Positions 19,063 to 27,600 of a stretch of 64,000 bases of DNA are shown piece by piece. Positions within the stretch are counted from its first letter, which is position 1. Each line of letters starts with the position of its first letter. Origin of the DNA: Clostridium sp. CMCC3677 (GTDB lineage: Bacteria > Bacillota > Clostridia > Clostridiales > Clostridiaceae); contig NZ_JAMQHS010000003.1 of assembly GCF_023845585.1 (NCBI RefSeq), positions 124,001 through 188,000 on the forward strand, written 5' to 3'. The position numbers and the translations under genes are program-made. The notes under the pieces were generated by a model. That model worked only from the letters and a program-made list of their open reading frames with translations. It searched no databases and had not been told where the DNA came from.

Positions 19063-19599
19063 CTACTTACTACAACATTTACAGCATTCACATGGAGAAT
19101 AAGTGAATATTACTTCAAATTTATAATAATTGCATCCATCATATGCTAAGAATGGTAAAACATCTATAGCGCCAGGGTGTAATTGTTTTTTAGGAATAAT
19201 AACTATTCCTGAATCAAATACAAAATACGTTCCAAGACATCCATATATTTTTTTACATTTTTCATCATAATTATGGCCTAAATATTTAACACTAATTGGT
19301 CCACAACATTTTGATGAACTAGCTAAAAAGTATTGAGCCTTTCCTGGACATACATAAATCATCTTATTTTCAGAATTAACATGCATTTCGAAATTGCAAT
19401 TTGCTGAAAGATCAACATGTTTTCCAAAATGCCATCTTTTTCTCTCTTCTTCATTAGCTATATCTATTTCTTTATTTATTTCCTCAGTTGTCTCCATATC
19501 TATATTTAAATTTTTATCTTCTTCTTTATCATTTACATTTAACTTCTCAATTATTTCATCATTTGCGGCTATTTCTTCCTTATAATATAATTTACTCAT
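19063..19599 (-). CDS. Cys-rich hypothetical protein
   Basis: Not recognised. 178 residues: an acidic N-terminal third (rich in Glu, Asp, Asn, Lys), then a compact domain with SSKCCGPISVKYLG and KKIYGCLGTYFVFDSG, ending in the cysteine cluster SPCECCKCCSK. It has no signal peptide or transmembrane segment. Cys-rich C-termini like this occur in clostridial spore-coat and exosporium proteins, but that role is only a guess. AAGGAGG precedes the ATG. It has its own terminator, and the 293 bp upstream contain nothing else I recognise. Confidence 0.5.
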   Translation of the reverse strand: MSKLYYKEEIAANDEIIEKLNVNDKEEDKNLNIDMETTEEINKEIDIANEEERKRWHFGKHVDLSANCNFEMHVNSENKMIYVCPGKAQYFLASSSKCCGPISVKYLGHNYDEKCKKIYGCLGTYFVFDSGIVIIPKKQLHPGAIDVLPFLAYDGCNYYKFEVIFTYSPCECCKCCSK

Positions 19600-19892
19600 A
19601 TTACATCCTCCTTGTGTAATCTAGTTTTAACATTTAATAGATACTTATTCTTTTAGCAAACATTACATTTTTTATTATAGGAATATCACCAAACAAATCT
19701 CAAAAGCAAAAGTAACTCTGATTACTATAACTCATGAAATTATAAACTTTATAACTTCATACAATATTATATGCATGATTTTATTACATTGTTATTAATA
19801 ATAACTATTATAATATCAATCTAATTTTTGTTTGAGAAATAGTATCTAAAAATTGGAGGATTATTTTTGCATTATCATCCTTTATTAAAAAT

Positions 19893-20687
19893 CTATTTTA
19901 TACAGTAGAACCAACTACCTAATTTAGCTTTTAATTCTTGGCACTTACTCATAGGTAAAATTTGAGTTTCTAACCAAATGCCTTTACTATCGCTTCTAAC
20001 ATAACATCTAATATCATTGAAATAACTTAAAACATATTCTAGATCAACACCCTTAAATTCGTTATTTCCCCTATACCCATTTGGCAAATAATCAGTTATT
20101 ACATATCCTATTTTCTTATGTTCTACTAATATAGCATCTGTAAAATTATTTATATCTGCATTAGTATCAATTCCTTTTATCTTACCGTTTTCAGTGAATT
20201 GATGTCCTGCATAATTTTCTCCCCATATAGTTGTTTTCATAGGATTTTCAACGCCATAATGAGCTATCCAACATTTATATTTAGCTACTCTAGAATCTAA
20301 GTTTTCATTTGCAAAATAAGGCGAAGTGTATATGCAAAGTTGTAATTCACATAAACTTTCAAACTTTTTTATAAATTTTAGAGCATAATCCATTACATTA
20401 AAATTGCTTATTTCTATATCTAAACAAGGTTTTAAATCATTCTCCTTGTCTTTTATATTATTATAAAAATTTTCTGCCTGAGTTTCTGGCTCAGAAGAAC
20501 CAACTAAAAAATGATAAAAGCCAGTCTTAATACCGGCTTTTTTAGCTTCATTATAATTTTTATTTAAGTAAGGGTCTTCATAGGTTGTCCCCTCAGTTGC
20601 TTTTATATAAGCAACTTCTATATTGTCTTCTTTTACTTTATTAAAATCTATATCTCCATTATGATTACTTACATCTATACCTCGCAT
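19893..20687 (-). CDS. GH25 endolysin (phage lysozyme)
   Basis: 264 residues. The N-terminal 190 form a GH25 muramidase: MRGIDVSNHNGDIDF, YIKATEGTTY, GFYHFLVGS and the catalytic region CLDIEIS. GH25 enzymes hydrolyse the MurNAc-GlcNAc bond of peptidoglycan. A short C-terminal region (about 205-264) may bind the wall. There is no signal peptide, so release depends on the holin 62 bp upstream. It is the last gene of the tail island and would lyse the producer to release particles. Confidence 0.9.
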   Translation of the reverse strand: MRGIDVSNHNGDIDFNKVKEDNIEVAYIKATEGTTYEDPYLNKNYNEAKKAGIKTGFYHFLVGSSEPETQAENFYNNIKDKENDLKPCLDIEISNFNVMDYALKFIKKFESLCELQLCIYTSPYFANENLDSRVAKYKCWIAHYGVENPMKTTIWGENYAGHQFTENGKIKGIDTNADINNFTDAILVEHKKIGYVITDYLPNGYRGNNEFKGVDLEYVLSYFNDIRCYVRSDSKGIWLETQILPMSKCQELKAKLGSWFYCIK

Positions 20688-20749
20688 ACAACCTCACCTT
20701 TCATAATTAATAAATAATTTTTAGTTTCATCAATACTCTATTTTTATTT

Positions 20750-20950
20750 CTAGCTCTCAATCTTATTTTTAATTTCTTTCACATCTTCTTTTATGTCTTC
20801 AACAACATTAAACTTTTCTGCTAATGCATCAAGTAAAGTTTGATACTTATTTTCTCTTTCACCAGTTGTCTTAAGAACATATAATAATAAAAAAACAAAT
20901 AACGCATATCCTAAGCCCTGACTTAAAGCCATTTTCATTATTTCATCCAT
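20750..20950 (-). CDS. BhlA/UviB-family holin-like protein
   Basis: 66 residues: one N-terminal transmembrane helix (LGYALFVFLLLYVL) followed by a charged, coiled-coil tail (EDIKEDVKEIKNKIES). This is the architecture of BhlA and UviB, the bacteriocin- or phage-associated holins of Bacillus and Clostridium perfringens. It lies directly upstream of the GH25 endolysin, the expected lysis pair. Confidence 0.85.
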   Translation of the reverse strand: MDEIMKMALSQGLGYALFVFLLLYVLKTTGERENKYQTLLDALAEKFNVVEDIKEDVKEIKNKIES

Positions 20951-20985
20951 AAAGTTGCTCCTTTTAATATAATTTTGGATATAAG

Positions 20986-21015
20986 AAAAGACACCTACAT
21001 TTAAGTGAGTGCCTT
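20986..21015 (-). terminator. Terminator after the Vps62/Big2 gene
   Basis: On the minus strand AAGGCAC-CAC ... GTG-GTGTCTTTTC forms an imperfect 9-10-bp stem followed by T residues, 20 bp past the stop of the gene at 21036. Confidence 0.55.
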
Positions 21016-21035
21016 AATAAATTTTAACTATAATT

Positions 21036-22379
21036 TTATTCCACTACAAGAACTGGTATTTTTATTATAACTGTTCCTGATGGAGGAATATCTCCAACAT
21101 TAACTATAATACTTTTAGATGTTGAACTTGAATCAATTAGCCCTTGAGTTGTTGTTACTCCATTAGGTATAAATTGAATATGATTAGGAGCACTATCATT
21201 AATAACTACTGATTTAGCAGTTTTATCACTTGTGTTAGTAACTTCTATTGTATATGTAAAATTATCTCCCACATATACAGAATCTACATCTGCTGTTTTT
21301 ACAACTTTTAATTGTGCCTCCGTAACTCCCCTAAATATTATAGATACTTGACCACTAGCATTATTAGTATTATCGCCTTTGGCATAAGCAGTGTTAATTA
21401 TATACTCTTGTTCCGGATCTATTGGTTCAGGTTCTTTATCTTCTTTTGTAACTGTAACCATACAATTAGCTTTTATATCTGTTCCTTTAATTTGTGATGT
21501 TATCGTTGCTTGTCCTTCTTTTATAGCTTTAACATTTCCATTAGAATCTACTGTTGCAACTGTTTCATCTGAGCTTGACCAATTTATATCTACCGCTGAA
21601 GGTGTAGTTGTCGCTGTTAATTGTTTTGAATCATTTACTGTTAAATTCATTATTGAATGATCTAATGATATTGATTCATTAGTATTTACTATTAAATCTT
21701 TTTTAAAAACATTTAAAACAGGATTATCAGTTGTACTATTTTTATCAAGTGAAGTTATTCCAACAAAAGTATTAGCAGATACACCAGTAAATTCTCCATT
21801 AGTATTTTTTATAGGATCTATAGACCATGAACCAAAGTTTGTAGCTGATCCTGTATTAGTATCATCCCAAATAAATTTTCCAGCACAACCCTTTTCCGTA
21901 TATTCTTCTTTTATACAAACTACGTCTTTTTCTAATGGCTTAGATCCATTAGTTACAATCATTCCCATAGCAACATATCCTTCTGGAGCTATAGGTTCCC
22001 AAAAATATCCATTCATATTTGCACCAGAACCTTTATCATTCCATATTACTTTATAATCTATTGGATAAACTGTTATACCATCAGTAAATTTAACTGTAAG
22101 TACTTTTAGCACATCACTATTTGGATCATTATAATTTTCTTGACCATAGTATCCAACAGGTACATATCCCGTATCAGTTGTTAGTCTATAGAAAGCTCCA
22201 TCATACTTTCCACCACTACCACGATCATTCCAAGCTAAACTAAATTTTGTTGCTTCTTTTAATTCAAGTTTTGGAAGAGTTTCAGCATTAGCAATAGTTT
22301 TATTTTGAAATGCTCCAACTCCCATAATGGTTAATGTCATTACAAACATGATAAGTATTCTTTTATAACAATTTTTCAT
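21036..22379 (-). CDS. Secreted Vps62-like / Big2 / DUF11 protein in the tail island
   Basis: 447 residues with a signal peptide (cleavage near FQNKTIANA). Residues about 35-215 carry three W-[ND]-D repeats (WNDRGSGG, WNDKGSGA, WDDTNTGS), each preceding or following G-Y/F-V segments, matching Vps62-like domains. Residues about 230-310 form a Big2 Ig-like domain (WSSSDETVATVDSNGNVKAI). Residues about 345-447 form a DUF11 repeat (YTIEVTNTSDKTAKSVVIND). There is no LPxTG anchor. It sits between the tail genes and the lysis genes with its own upstream gap, so it looks like cargo. Function unknown; adhesin or toxin-like roles are possible. Confidence 0.65.
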   Translation of the reverse strand: MKNCYKRILIMFVMTLTIMGVGAFQNKTIANAETLPKLELKEATKFSLAWNDRGSGGKYDGAFYRLTTDTGYVPVGYYGQENYNDPNSDVLKVLTVKFTDGITVYPIDYKVIWNDKGSGANMNGYFWEPIAPEGYVAMGMIVTNGSKPLEKDVVCIKEEYTEKGCAGKFIWDDTNTGSATNFGSWSIDPIKNTNGEFTGVSANTFVGITSLDKNSTTDNPVLNVFKKDLIVNTNESISLDHSIMNLTVNDSKQLTATTTPSAVDINWSSSDETVATVDSNGNVKAIKEGQATITSQIKGTDIKANCMVTVTKEDKEPEPIDPEQEYIINTAYAKGDNTNNASGQVSIIFRGVTEAQLKVVKTADVDSVYVGDNFTYTIEVTNTSDKTAKSVVINDSAPNHIQFIPNGVTTTQGLIDSSSTSKSIIVNVGDIPPSGTVIIKIPVLVVE

Positions 22380-22636
22380 TATATATTATTTCTCCCTTAT
22401 TTCCATTATTGAACGCGTCCATAAAATATTTTAACTTTATATATGGTAAAAACCAACAATAATCGTAATACAAATTCCTTTATATATAAGAAATTTAGTA
22501 AATTTTTACTTTTTATCATATAGTTGATTTTAAGCTGTTATTTTTAGACAATAAAAAAAAGACTATCGCTAATCCTGATCTATTGCCTTATTTAATTTTG
22601 TTTTTACATCATATATTGCTATTGTGCAGTATTAAT

Positions 22637-22676
22637 AATATAAGGTTGAAATAAAACTATATTTCAACCTTATATT
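22637..22676 (-). terminator. Terminator of the tail operon
   Basis: AATATAAGGTTGAAATA pairs with its full 17-bp complement around a 6-nt loop. The stem begins directly at the stop codon of the gene at 22676. It divides the long tail operon from the Vps62/Big2 gene. Confidence 0.75.
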
Positions 22677-23383
22677 TATCTAGTACTATAAATAGCTGAT
22701 ACTTTTATTGTTACAAATTCAGATAATTCTTTAAGTTCAAGAAATCTCAATCTATTTTTATTTATTAACCCAAATTCTATTTGAGTTGGAACATCCTCAG
22801 TCGGAATTATTTCTGCTACTAACTGCCCTTCTTCAGTATTTATTCCTTCACATACTCCTAAAGAACAGCTTCTATACATATATGGACTTGCTGTAAATGG
22901 CAATCCATCAATTATTACTCTACATCTCTTGGCTACATTATTAGCTTCAGCTCTAATCTCATCTGTGATTTGTGCAGTAATATATAAATTTATATTTATA
23001 ATATCACCTTGTTTAACATAAGTACCTGCTCCATTAGTTATAAAATAATATTTATAATCTCCCCATCCATATAATTGTAATTTAGGCGTCCATGATCCCT
23101 TCTCATATCCTAAAAGTTCATCTTTATTGAATATGATTTCATTTATTTTATCAGTAGCCTGTTCAATCTTCTTATCTCTTTGATCATCTATATTTTTTAT
23201 TTCTTCATTAAATCTTTTGCTTACAATATTTCTTACTAATAGTACTAATGCTGCACCTGTTAACGCTATAGCTATCGCTAATATTGCTAAAAATGTAGTA
23301 ATATTGAATTGAATATTGGTATTAATTAAATCAATCTTATCTGATAAAAAATCTAACTGTTGTTTTATTTCTTCTATAGTCAT
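22676..23383 (-). CDS. Membrane-anchored coiled-coil protein with fibre-like C-terminal domain
   Basis: Unrecognised family; 235 residues. An N-terminal helix (EEIKQQLDFLSDKIDLINTN), a strong transmembrane segment (ITTFLAILAIAIALTGAALV), a charged coiled coil, then from about residue 95 a beta-rich domain starting GSWTPKLQLYGWGDYKYYF with GAGTYVKQGDIININLYI. That last pattern is common at the C-termini of phage tail fibres. The N-terminus recalls small lysis-associated membrane proteins. It ends the tail operon. Confidence 0.5.
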   Translation of the reverse strand: MTIEEIKQQLDFLSDKIDLINTNIQFNITTFLAILAIAIALTGAALVLLVRNIVSKRFNEEIKNIDDQRDKKIEQATDKINEIIFNKDELLGYEKGSWTPKLQLYGWGDYKYYFITNGAGTYVKQGDIININLYITAQITDEIRAEANNVAKRCRVIIDGLPFTASPYMYRSCSLGVCEGINTEEGQLVAEIIPTEDVPTQIEFGLINKNRLRFLELKELSEFVTIKVSAIYSTR

Positions 23384-23411
23384 TGCAGAATCCCCCTTGC
23401 ATAAGTAAATT

Positions 23412-23552
23412 CTACAATATTTGCATACTTCTGTAAATAAATTTCAAATAAAATGCAAATATACTCCCAAAATAAATTAAAAGTACAATAAAAGTTTTTA
23501 TACCTAATTCTAAATTATTCATTTCCAAAAATCTTTTGTAAAATTTATTCAT
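23412..23552 (-). CDS. Small membrane protein of the tail operon
   Basis: 46 residues beginning MNKFYKRFLEMNNLELGIKT, with one strong hydrophobic segment (FIVLLIYFGSIFAFYL). AGGAAATG precedes this ATG. The frame is open 17 codons further upstream without a better site. No family recognised. Location between xkdX and the preceding membrane protein suggests a lysis or membrane role (inference). Confidence 0.45.
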   Translation of the reverse strand: MNKFYKRFLEMNNLELGIKTFIVLLIYFGSIFAFYLKFIYRSMQIL

Positions 23553-23639
23553 ATTTAATTCATTTCCTATTTTAAGCAATAAAAAAAGACCTATTACAGT
23601 CATTATTATTGCCTTATTTATTAAATTATTACTAGTTTG

Positions 23640-23774
23640 CTATTGCGAAACAACTTTACTATTTATAATCTCTTGTTTTTCTTCTTCTGTAATATCTTTA
23701 CTTCCTACAAATACATTTAAGTTTTCATCTGTATAAAGCCCCATAAGATAAAACTTTTTAATCCATTTATACAT
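23640..23774 (-). CDS. XkdX family protein
   Basis: A 44-residue ORF starting MYKWIKKFYLMGLYTDENL and ending ITEEEKQEIINSKVVSQ. The YKWIKKFYxxGLYT opening and the later ITEEE are the signature of XkdX, a small protein found after tail-fibre genes in PBSX and many Firmicutes phages. Function unknown. AAGGTGG lies 8 nt before the ATG at 23774. It overlaps the preceding gene by 8 bp. Confidence 0.8.
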   Translation of the reverse strand: MYKWIKKFYLMGLYTDENLNVFVGSKDITEEEKQEIINSKVVSQ

Positions 23775-24147
23775 TTGCATTACCACCTTTCAACTCTGCT
23801 ATTTTTAGCATTAAATTTGCTGTCATTTCTTCTAAATCATTTGTTTTTTGTTTCAAAGTTGCATTTTCTAATAAAACATTAGATATTAATATTTCATCTT
23901 CACTTGGTTCTTTAGGTTTTGGTTTATTACTTTCTTCCCATTCTTTTATTTCTTCTTCTGTTGCACCTTCAATCCATTCTTCTTTTTCAAAATCCCATTT
24001 TGGTTTTACATAATCCCCTGTATACCTATTAACAATTTGTATATCTTCTATAACTTCAAAATATTGGGGTTTATTGTCTATAAATAGTACACACATATCT
24101 ATTATAAAACCATTTTTATCAATTATTGTTTTATTTTTATAATCCAT
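23767..24147 (-). CDS. Phage tail-fibre-associated protein with C-terminal coiled coil
   Basis: 126 residues. An N-terminal beta-rich region (KNKTIIDKNGFIIDMCVLFI), a central acidic/Trp-containing linker (KWDFEKEEWIEGATEEEIKEW) and a C-terminal coiled coil. Proteins of this kind occur between tail fibre and XkdX in clostridial phages, comparable in position to XkdW. AGAGGTG lies 6 nt before the ATG at 24147; earlier in-frame starts overlap that site. Confidence 0.6.
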   Translation of the reverse strand: MDYKNKTIIDKNGFIIDMCVLFIDNKPQYFEVIEDIQIVNRYTGDYVKPKWDFEKEEWIEGATEEEIKEWEESNKPKPKEPSEDEILISNVLLENATLKQKTNDLEEMTANLMLKIAELKGGNANV

Positions 24148-24163
24148 TCTCATCACCTCTCAT

Positions 24164-25285
24164 TTAATTTACTAGAAACATAATTGGAGATAGCATAAAT
24201 CCATTTGAGGAAGCTATTGACCTCATATTCGTACCCTTTGTACCAATTGCACCATTAGCACTTACATATATTTTTAAGTAATTATCATCATTCGTACTTT
24301 TTGGTAAGAGTACAATATTGATTTCTGACGGTCTAAAACCACTTGGTAAAGTTGCTATAACTTTATCTGATTGCGTTTCTGTTGTAATTCCACTTATAAT
24401 TCCACATAATTGAACTATTTTTCCCACTTTTCTATATCTGCATGTATACCCTTGTATAGATGAAATCCCATCTGTCAAAGGTAAATCAATCCATCCTGTA
24501 TTATTCCCACCAATTAAACTCCAATTAGACCAAATACCTTTAAAGCAAGTCCTAATATAAGTATCTGCATCTGTATAATTCAAAGTACCTAATCTATATA
24601 ATATTTGTTTTATTACTTCCCCATTACCAAAATTCTTTACTTCTAAAAGACCATTTCCAGGTGAATTAGTACATTTAACACTAACATAGTAATTACCTTG
24701 TTCAGTTAATGTGTTTAAATCAATGTCATCTTTAAAAGTGTAATTCCCATCATTTATAATTTTGGTTATATTTTTCGTCAAATCTTTCAATTGCGAAATA
24801 GTATGATTAACTTTTTTATCTATCTCATCTACTTTGCTCTTTTTTGCCAGCATTATATTAGGATCAACTTCAAAAGAAATACTCTCAGTATTACTAACTG
24901 AGAGTATCATTTTTATTATTAATTCCTTTGTACTTCCATTAGATATTGTAGGTTTATAAGTTTCTGGACATTTTGATATTGCCAGTAAATTATCTTCTTC
25001 ATCAAATGCTCCATATTCTCTAATTGTAAAATCTCCGACTTCTGGTGGAATTATTGCTTCTAGAATTATCCAATTAGGATTCTCTTTATCTATTTGAATA
25101 TTTCCTATCTTTCCTTCCCAAACTGTATTTATCAAATCTTTTTGATTTTCTATTGGGTTATAATACTTTCCATTTCCATCTCCAACTTTTAGTTTAACGA
25201 ACTTTACTTCTTCTCCATTAATTGCAAAGTTAGCAACTTTACTTTTTCCTATATTAGTTAATATAGTATAAAACTTTTCAGACAT
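24164..25285 (-). CDS. Tail fibre protein 2
   Basis: 373 residues. The first 160 form a phage tail-collar-fibre N-terminal domain (FYTILTNIGKSKVANFAING, VGDGNGKYY, TIREYGAFDEEDNLLAISKC), the part that attaches to the baseplate. The C-terminus (from about 265) has GYTCRYRKVGKIVQLCG and ATLPSGFRPS, typical of receptor-binding fibre tips. Its N-terminal domain is closely similar to that of the fibre at 25822-26982, while the C-terminal halves are unrelated. It probably determines which cells are bound. Confidence 0.85.
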   Translation of the reverse strand: MSEKFYTILTNIGKSKVANFAINGEEVKFVKLKVGDGNGKYYNPIENQKDLINTVWEGKIGNIQIDKENPNWIILEAIIPPEVGDFTIREYGAFDEEDNLLAISKCPETYKPTISNGSTKELIIKMILSVSNTESISFEVDPNIMLAKKSKVDEIDKKVNHTISQLKDLTKNITKIINDGNYTFKDDIDLNTLTEQGNYYVSVKCTNSPGNGLLEVKNFGNGEVIKQILYRLGTLNYTDADTYIRTCFKGIWSNWSLIGGNNTGWIDLPLTDGISSIQGYTCRYRKVGKIVQLCGIISGITTETQSDKVIATLPSGFRPSEINIVLLPKSTNDDNYLKIYVSANGAIGTKGTNMRSIASSNGFMLSPIMFLVN

Positions 25286-25340
25286 TTATTAAACTCTCCT
25301 TTCTATTTATATGTGCTTCCTATTTTATTCCTATTGCGAA

Positions 25341-25487
25341 CTAAACTTCAACTCCTATTTCAACTAAAACTTCTTTTACACATTCTTGCAAGTTTAAAAG
25401 CTTAGGAACAGCTTTATATTCATAAACTCCATTCATTATTAATGTTACCCATACCTTTGTGCATCCACTATTTTTATCAAATTTCAT
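25341..25487 (-). CDS. CD1375-like small phage protein
   Basis: 48 residues from MKFDKNSGCTKVWVTLIMNG to VEIGVEV. The pattern KVWVTLIMNGVYEYKAVPKL followed by V-x3-L matches the small CD1375-type proteins in clostridial phage tail modules. AGGATGG lies 7 nt before this ATG; the frame is open to 25532. Function unknown. Confidence 0.6.
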   Translation of the reverse strand: MKFDKNSGCTKVWVTLIMNGVYEYKAVPKLLNLQECVKEVLVEIGVEV

Positions 25488-25524
25488 TTTATCTACCATC
25501 CTTTTTATTTTAAATTTTAATTTC

Positions 25525-25794
25525 TTAAGCATTTTGACTTTGCATAGACACTAATGTAGTTAATTCTGCATTAGCCATTTCTAAGCTTTCTACTTTTTCT
25601 TTAAGTATTTCTACCTCAGATTTTGGTATATCTACTAAAATAGCTTCTTTTTTATCTACGTTTATACTTTTAACCATTTTCCCTGTAGGTATCTCTACTT
25701 CTAAGTATTGTACACCACCTTCTTGTGCTCTATAAGAACCTGTTTGTTGTAAAATTATAAAACCTGTATTGTCGTAAATTATTAATGTTTTCAT
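25525..25794 (-). CDS. Small phage tail-module protein with coiled coil
   Basis: 89 residues: a beta-rich N-terminus (MKTLIIYDNTGFIILQQTG) and a C-terminal coiled coil (EVEILKEKVESLEMANAEL). It is similar in layout to the gene at 23767 and follows the first tail-fibre gene, so each fibre gene is followed by a protein of this type. That suggests duplication of a fibre-plus-partner unit (inference). Confidence 0.55.
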   Translation of the reverse strand: MKTLIIYDNTGFIILQQTGSYRAQEGGVQYLEVEIPTGKMVKSINVDKKEAILVDIPKSEVEILKEKVESLEMANAELTTLVSMQSQNA

Positions 25795-25821
25795 GTATTT
25801 CCTCCTTATTTTTATTAAATA

Positions 25822-26982
25822 TTAAGAATAAGCTATATATGTCATAATATTTCTATCATTATTTAAGATACGTCCTAATGTAAAATTAGTTCCTATAATC
25901 GTAAAACTTACATCATTATTAATACTCATATTACCGCTACCACCACTCGAATATTGTTTTCCTTCTCCCCCAACAGAATAGCGTACACCATTTACATATA
26001 TAGCAAGAGAATGAAAATTAGGTTCCCAAAAGTGACCTATGAGAACTGATGGAACAAAACCCAAATTTACAGTTTCTCCTTTTTTGATTGTACCACTTGT
26101 GAATAATTTTCCTCCCATTTCCTGTATACTTATATTTGCGATTTTAGAAACTAAACTAGCTAAAGCTTCATTTCCATTTGCACTCACACCCTTATTAGAT
26201 AAATTAGTTGCTGCTGTATTTTTATCTGTTTGTATTTTATTTGCTATTTCTGCATGTGTATTGCTTCCTGTAACATTTCCTACTTTGCCAGCAATAGCAT
26301 TTTTACCATCACTGGCTGATTGAAAAGCCGAATTCGCTCTATCCATTGCTAACTTAACTGCATTGGCTGTAGCTGCTTGGGTAATACTTGTGCTATTCGT
26401 AGTATTATTAAGCTGTACAATTCCCTTTTTAGTTATAGTAGCATCTGCAATTTTAATATTATCTACTTTGTTCGCAATATCTTTCATTTGTGACTTAATT
26501 TCATCAACATTAGCACTAACTTTCTCAACATCACTTTTCTTTGCAACCACTATTGTTGGATCTATTTTTAGTGAAACATTGTCTGTATTACTTACTGAGA
26601 GTACCATTTTTATTAATAGTTCTTTTATACTTCCATCACATATTATTGGTTTATAAGTTTCTGGACATTTTGATATTGCTAATAAATTACCCTCCTCATC
26701 AAATGCTCCAAATTCTCTAATTGTAAATCCACCTTCATCTGATGGAATTATTGCTTCTATCTCTATCCAATTAGGATTTTCTTTAGTTACCTCAATGTTT
26801 CTTATATTGCCTTCCCAAACAGTATTTACAAGCTTTATTTGATCTTCTGTTGGCTCATGGTATTTTCCATTTCCATCTCCAGCTTTTATTTTTGCAAAAT
26901 TAACCTTACTTCCTAATGCACTGCTATTAGCTATCTTTGCTTTCCCTATATTCGTTAATATTGTATAAAATTTTTCTTTCAT
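25822..26982 (-). CDS. Tail fibre protein 1
   Basis: 386 residues. Residues 1-160 are the same attachment domain as in the second fibre (FYTILTNIGKAKIANSSALG, AGDGNGKYHEP, TIREFGAFDEEGNLLAISKC). Then comes a collar-type segment (ITKKGIVQLNNTTNSTSITQ, AATANAVKLA), an Ala/Asn-rich shaft, and a distinct beta-rich tip (from about 285: GKLFTSGTIKKGETVNLGFV). GGGGTG precedes the ATG. It is the first fibre after the baseplate genes, probably the main one. Confidence 0.87.
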   Translation of the reverse strand: MKEKFYTILTNIGKAKIANSSALGSKVNFAKIKAGDGNGKYHEPTEDQIKLVNTVWEGNIRNIEVTKENPNWIEIEAIIPSDEGGFTIREFGAFDEEGNLLAISKCPETYKPIICDGSIKELLIKMVLSVSNTDNVSLKIDPTIVVAKKSDVEKVSANVDEIKSQMKDIANKVDNIKIADATITKKGIVQLNNTTNSTSITQAATANAVKLAMDRANSAFQSASDGKNAIAGKVGNVTGSNTHAEIANKIQTDKNTAATNLSNKGVSANGNEALASLVSKIANISIQEMGGKLFTSGTIKKGETVNLGFVPSVLIGHFWEPNFHSLAIYVNGVRYSVGGEGKQYSSGGSGNMSINNDVSFTIIGTNFTLGRILNNDRNIMTYIAYS

Positions 26983-26988
26983 TTATAT

Positions 26989-27600
26989 TCACCCCTTTGG
27001 ATATATAATTAAGCTTTCTAAGCTTCTATTTTGTATAATTTGTATATTGACTTTGTTATTAGATTTAATATCACTAGAACTCCATGGATAACTAGTTAAA
27101 ATTTCTCCATCCATAGGAGCTATACCAAAATATATAGAACTTTCATTTATAGCTATAAGTTTATATTTTGCTTTTAAATGTGCTGGTTTTACTTCTTCTA
27201 CTGCTGAATATAACAGCTCTAGCATTTTTGAAAATCCATCTCTTGATTTTAGATATACTTCAAAGCTATAATTCTCATTTTTTTCTTTTACCTCAACATC
27301 ATTTATAAAACTTTTAGCAATTTGTTTTATTACCTCTTTTGATGTTGTTCCTTCTCCTCTTAACCTTGCTAATACATTTGATCTTCTACTTTCTATTGAT
27401 TTAGAATCATCTGGAACAATGTTAAGAAAGTCTTCCCAATATTTTATTCCCCATGTTGATGTTTCTACAAAACATTGATTTAGTAAATCTCTTATATTTA
27501 AAGTCAGTTTTTCAATTTCATCTTGCTCAAGATCATATATTTTTGCAAATTCTTTAATTTGTGATATAAAAAAAGGTACATAGCTCTTAATTAACACCAT
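26989..27600 (-). CDS. xkdU: Baseplate/tail protein XkdU (YmfQ/DUF2313 family)
   Basis: 203 residues, with LRDLLNQCFVETSTWGIKYW and RRSNVLARLRGEGTTSKEVI, typical of the YmfQ/XkdU family. It links baseplate wedges to tail fibres. It overlaps the baseplate J gene by 14 bp and directly precedes the first fibre gene, as in PBSX and other myophage-type tails. Confidence 0.82.
   Translation of the reverse strand: MVLIKSYVPFFISQIKEFAKIYDLEQDEIEKLTLNIRDLLNQCFVETSTWGIKYWEDFLNIVPDDSKSIESRRSNVLARLRGEGTTSKEVIKQIAKSFINDVEVKEKNENYSFEVYLKSRDGFSKMLELLYSAVEEVKPAHLKAKYKLIAINESSIYFGIAPMDGEILTSYPWSSSDIKSNNKVNIQIIQNRSLESLIIYPKG

Noticed and set aside
22550-23640. Repeated AAAAAAAGAC ... ATTGCCTTATTTA segments (about 22553 and 23580)
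   Set aside because: Two short similar stretches after phage genes look like related terminators with weak stems; too little to call a repeat family.
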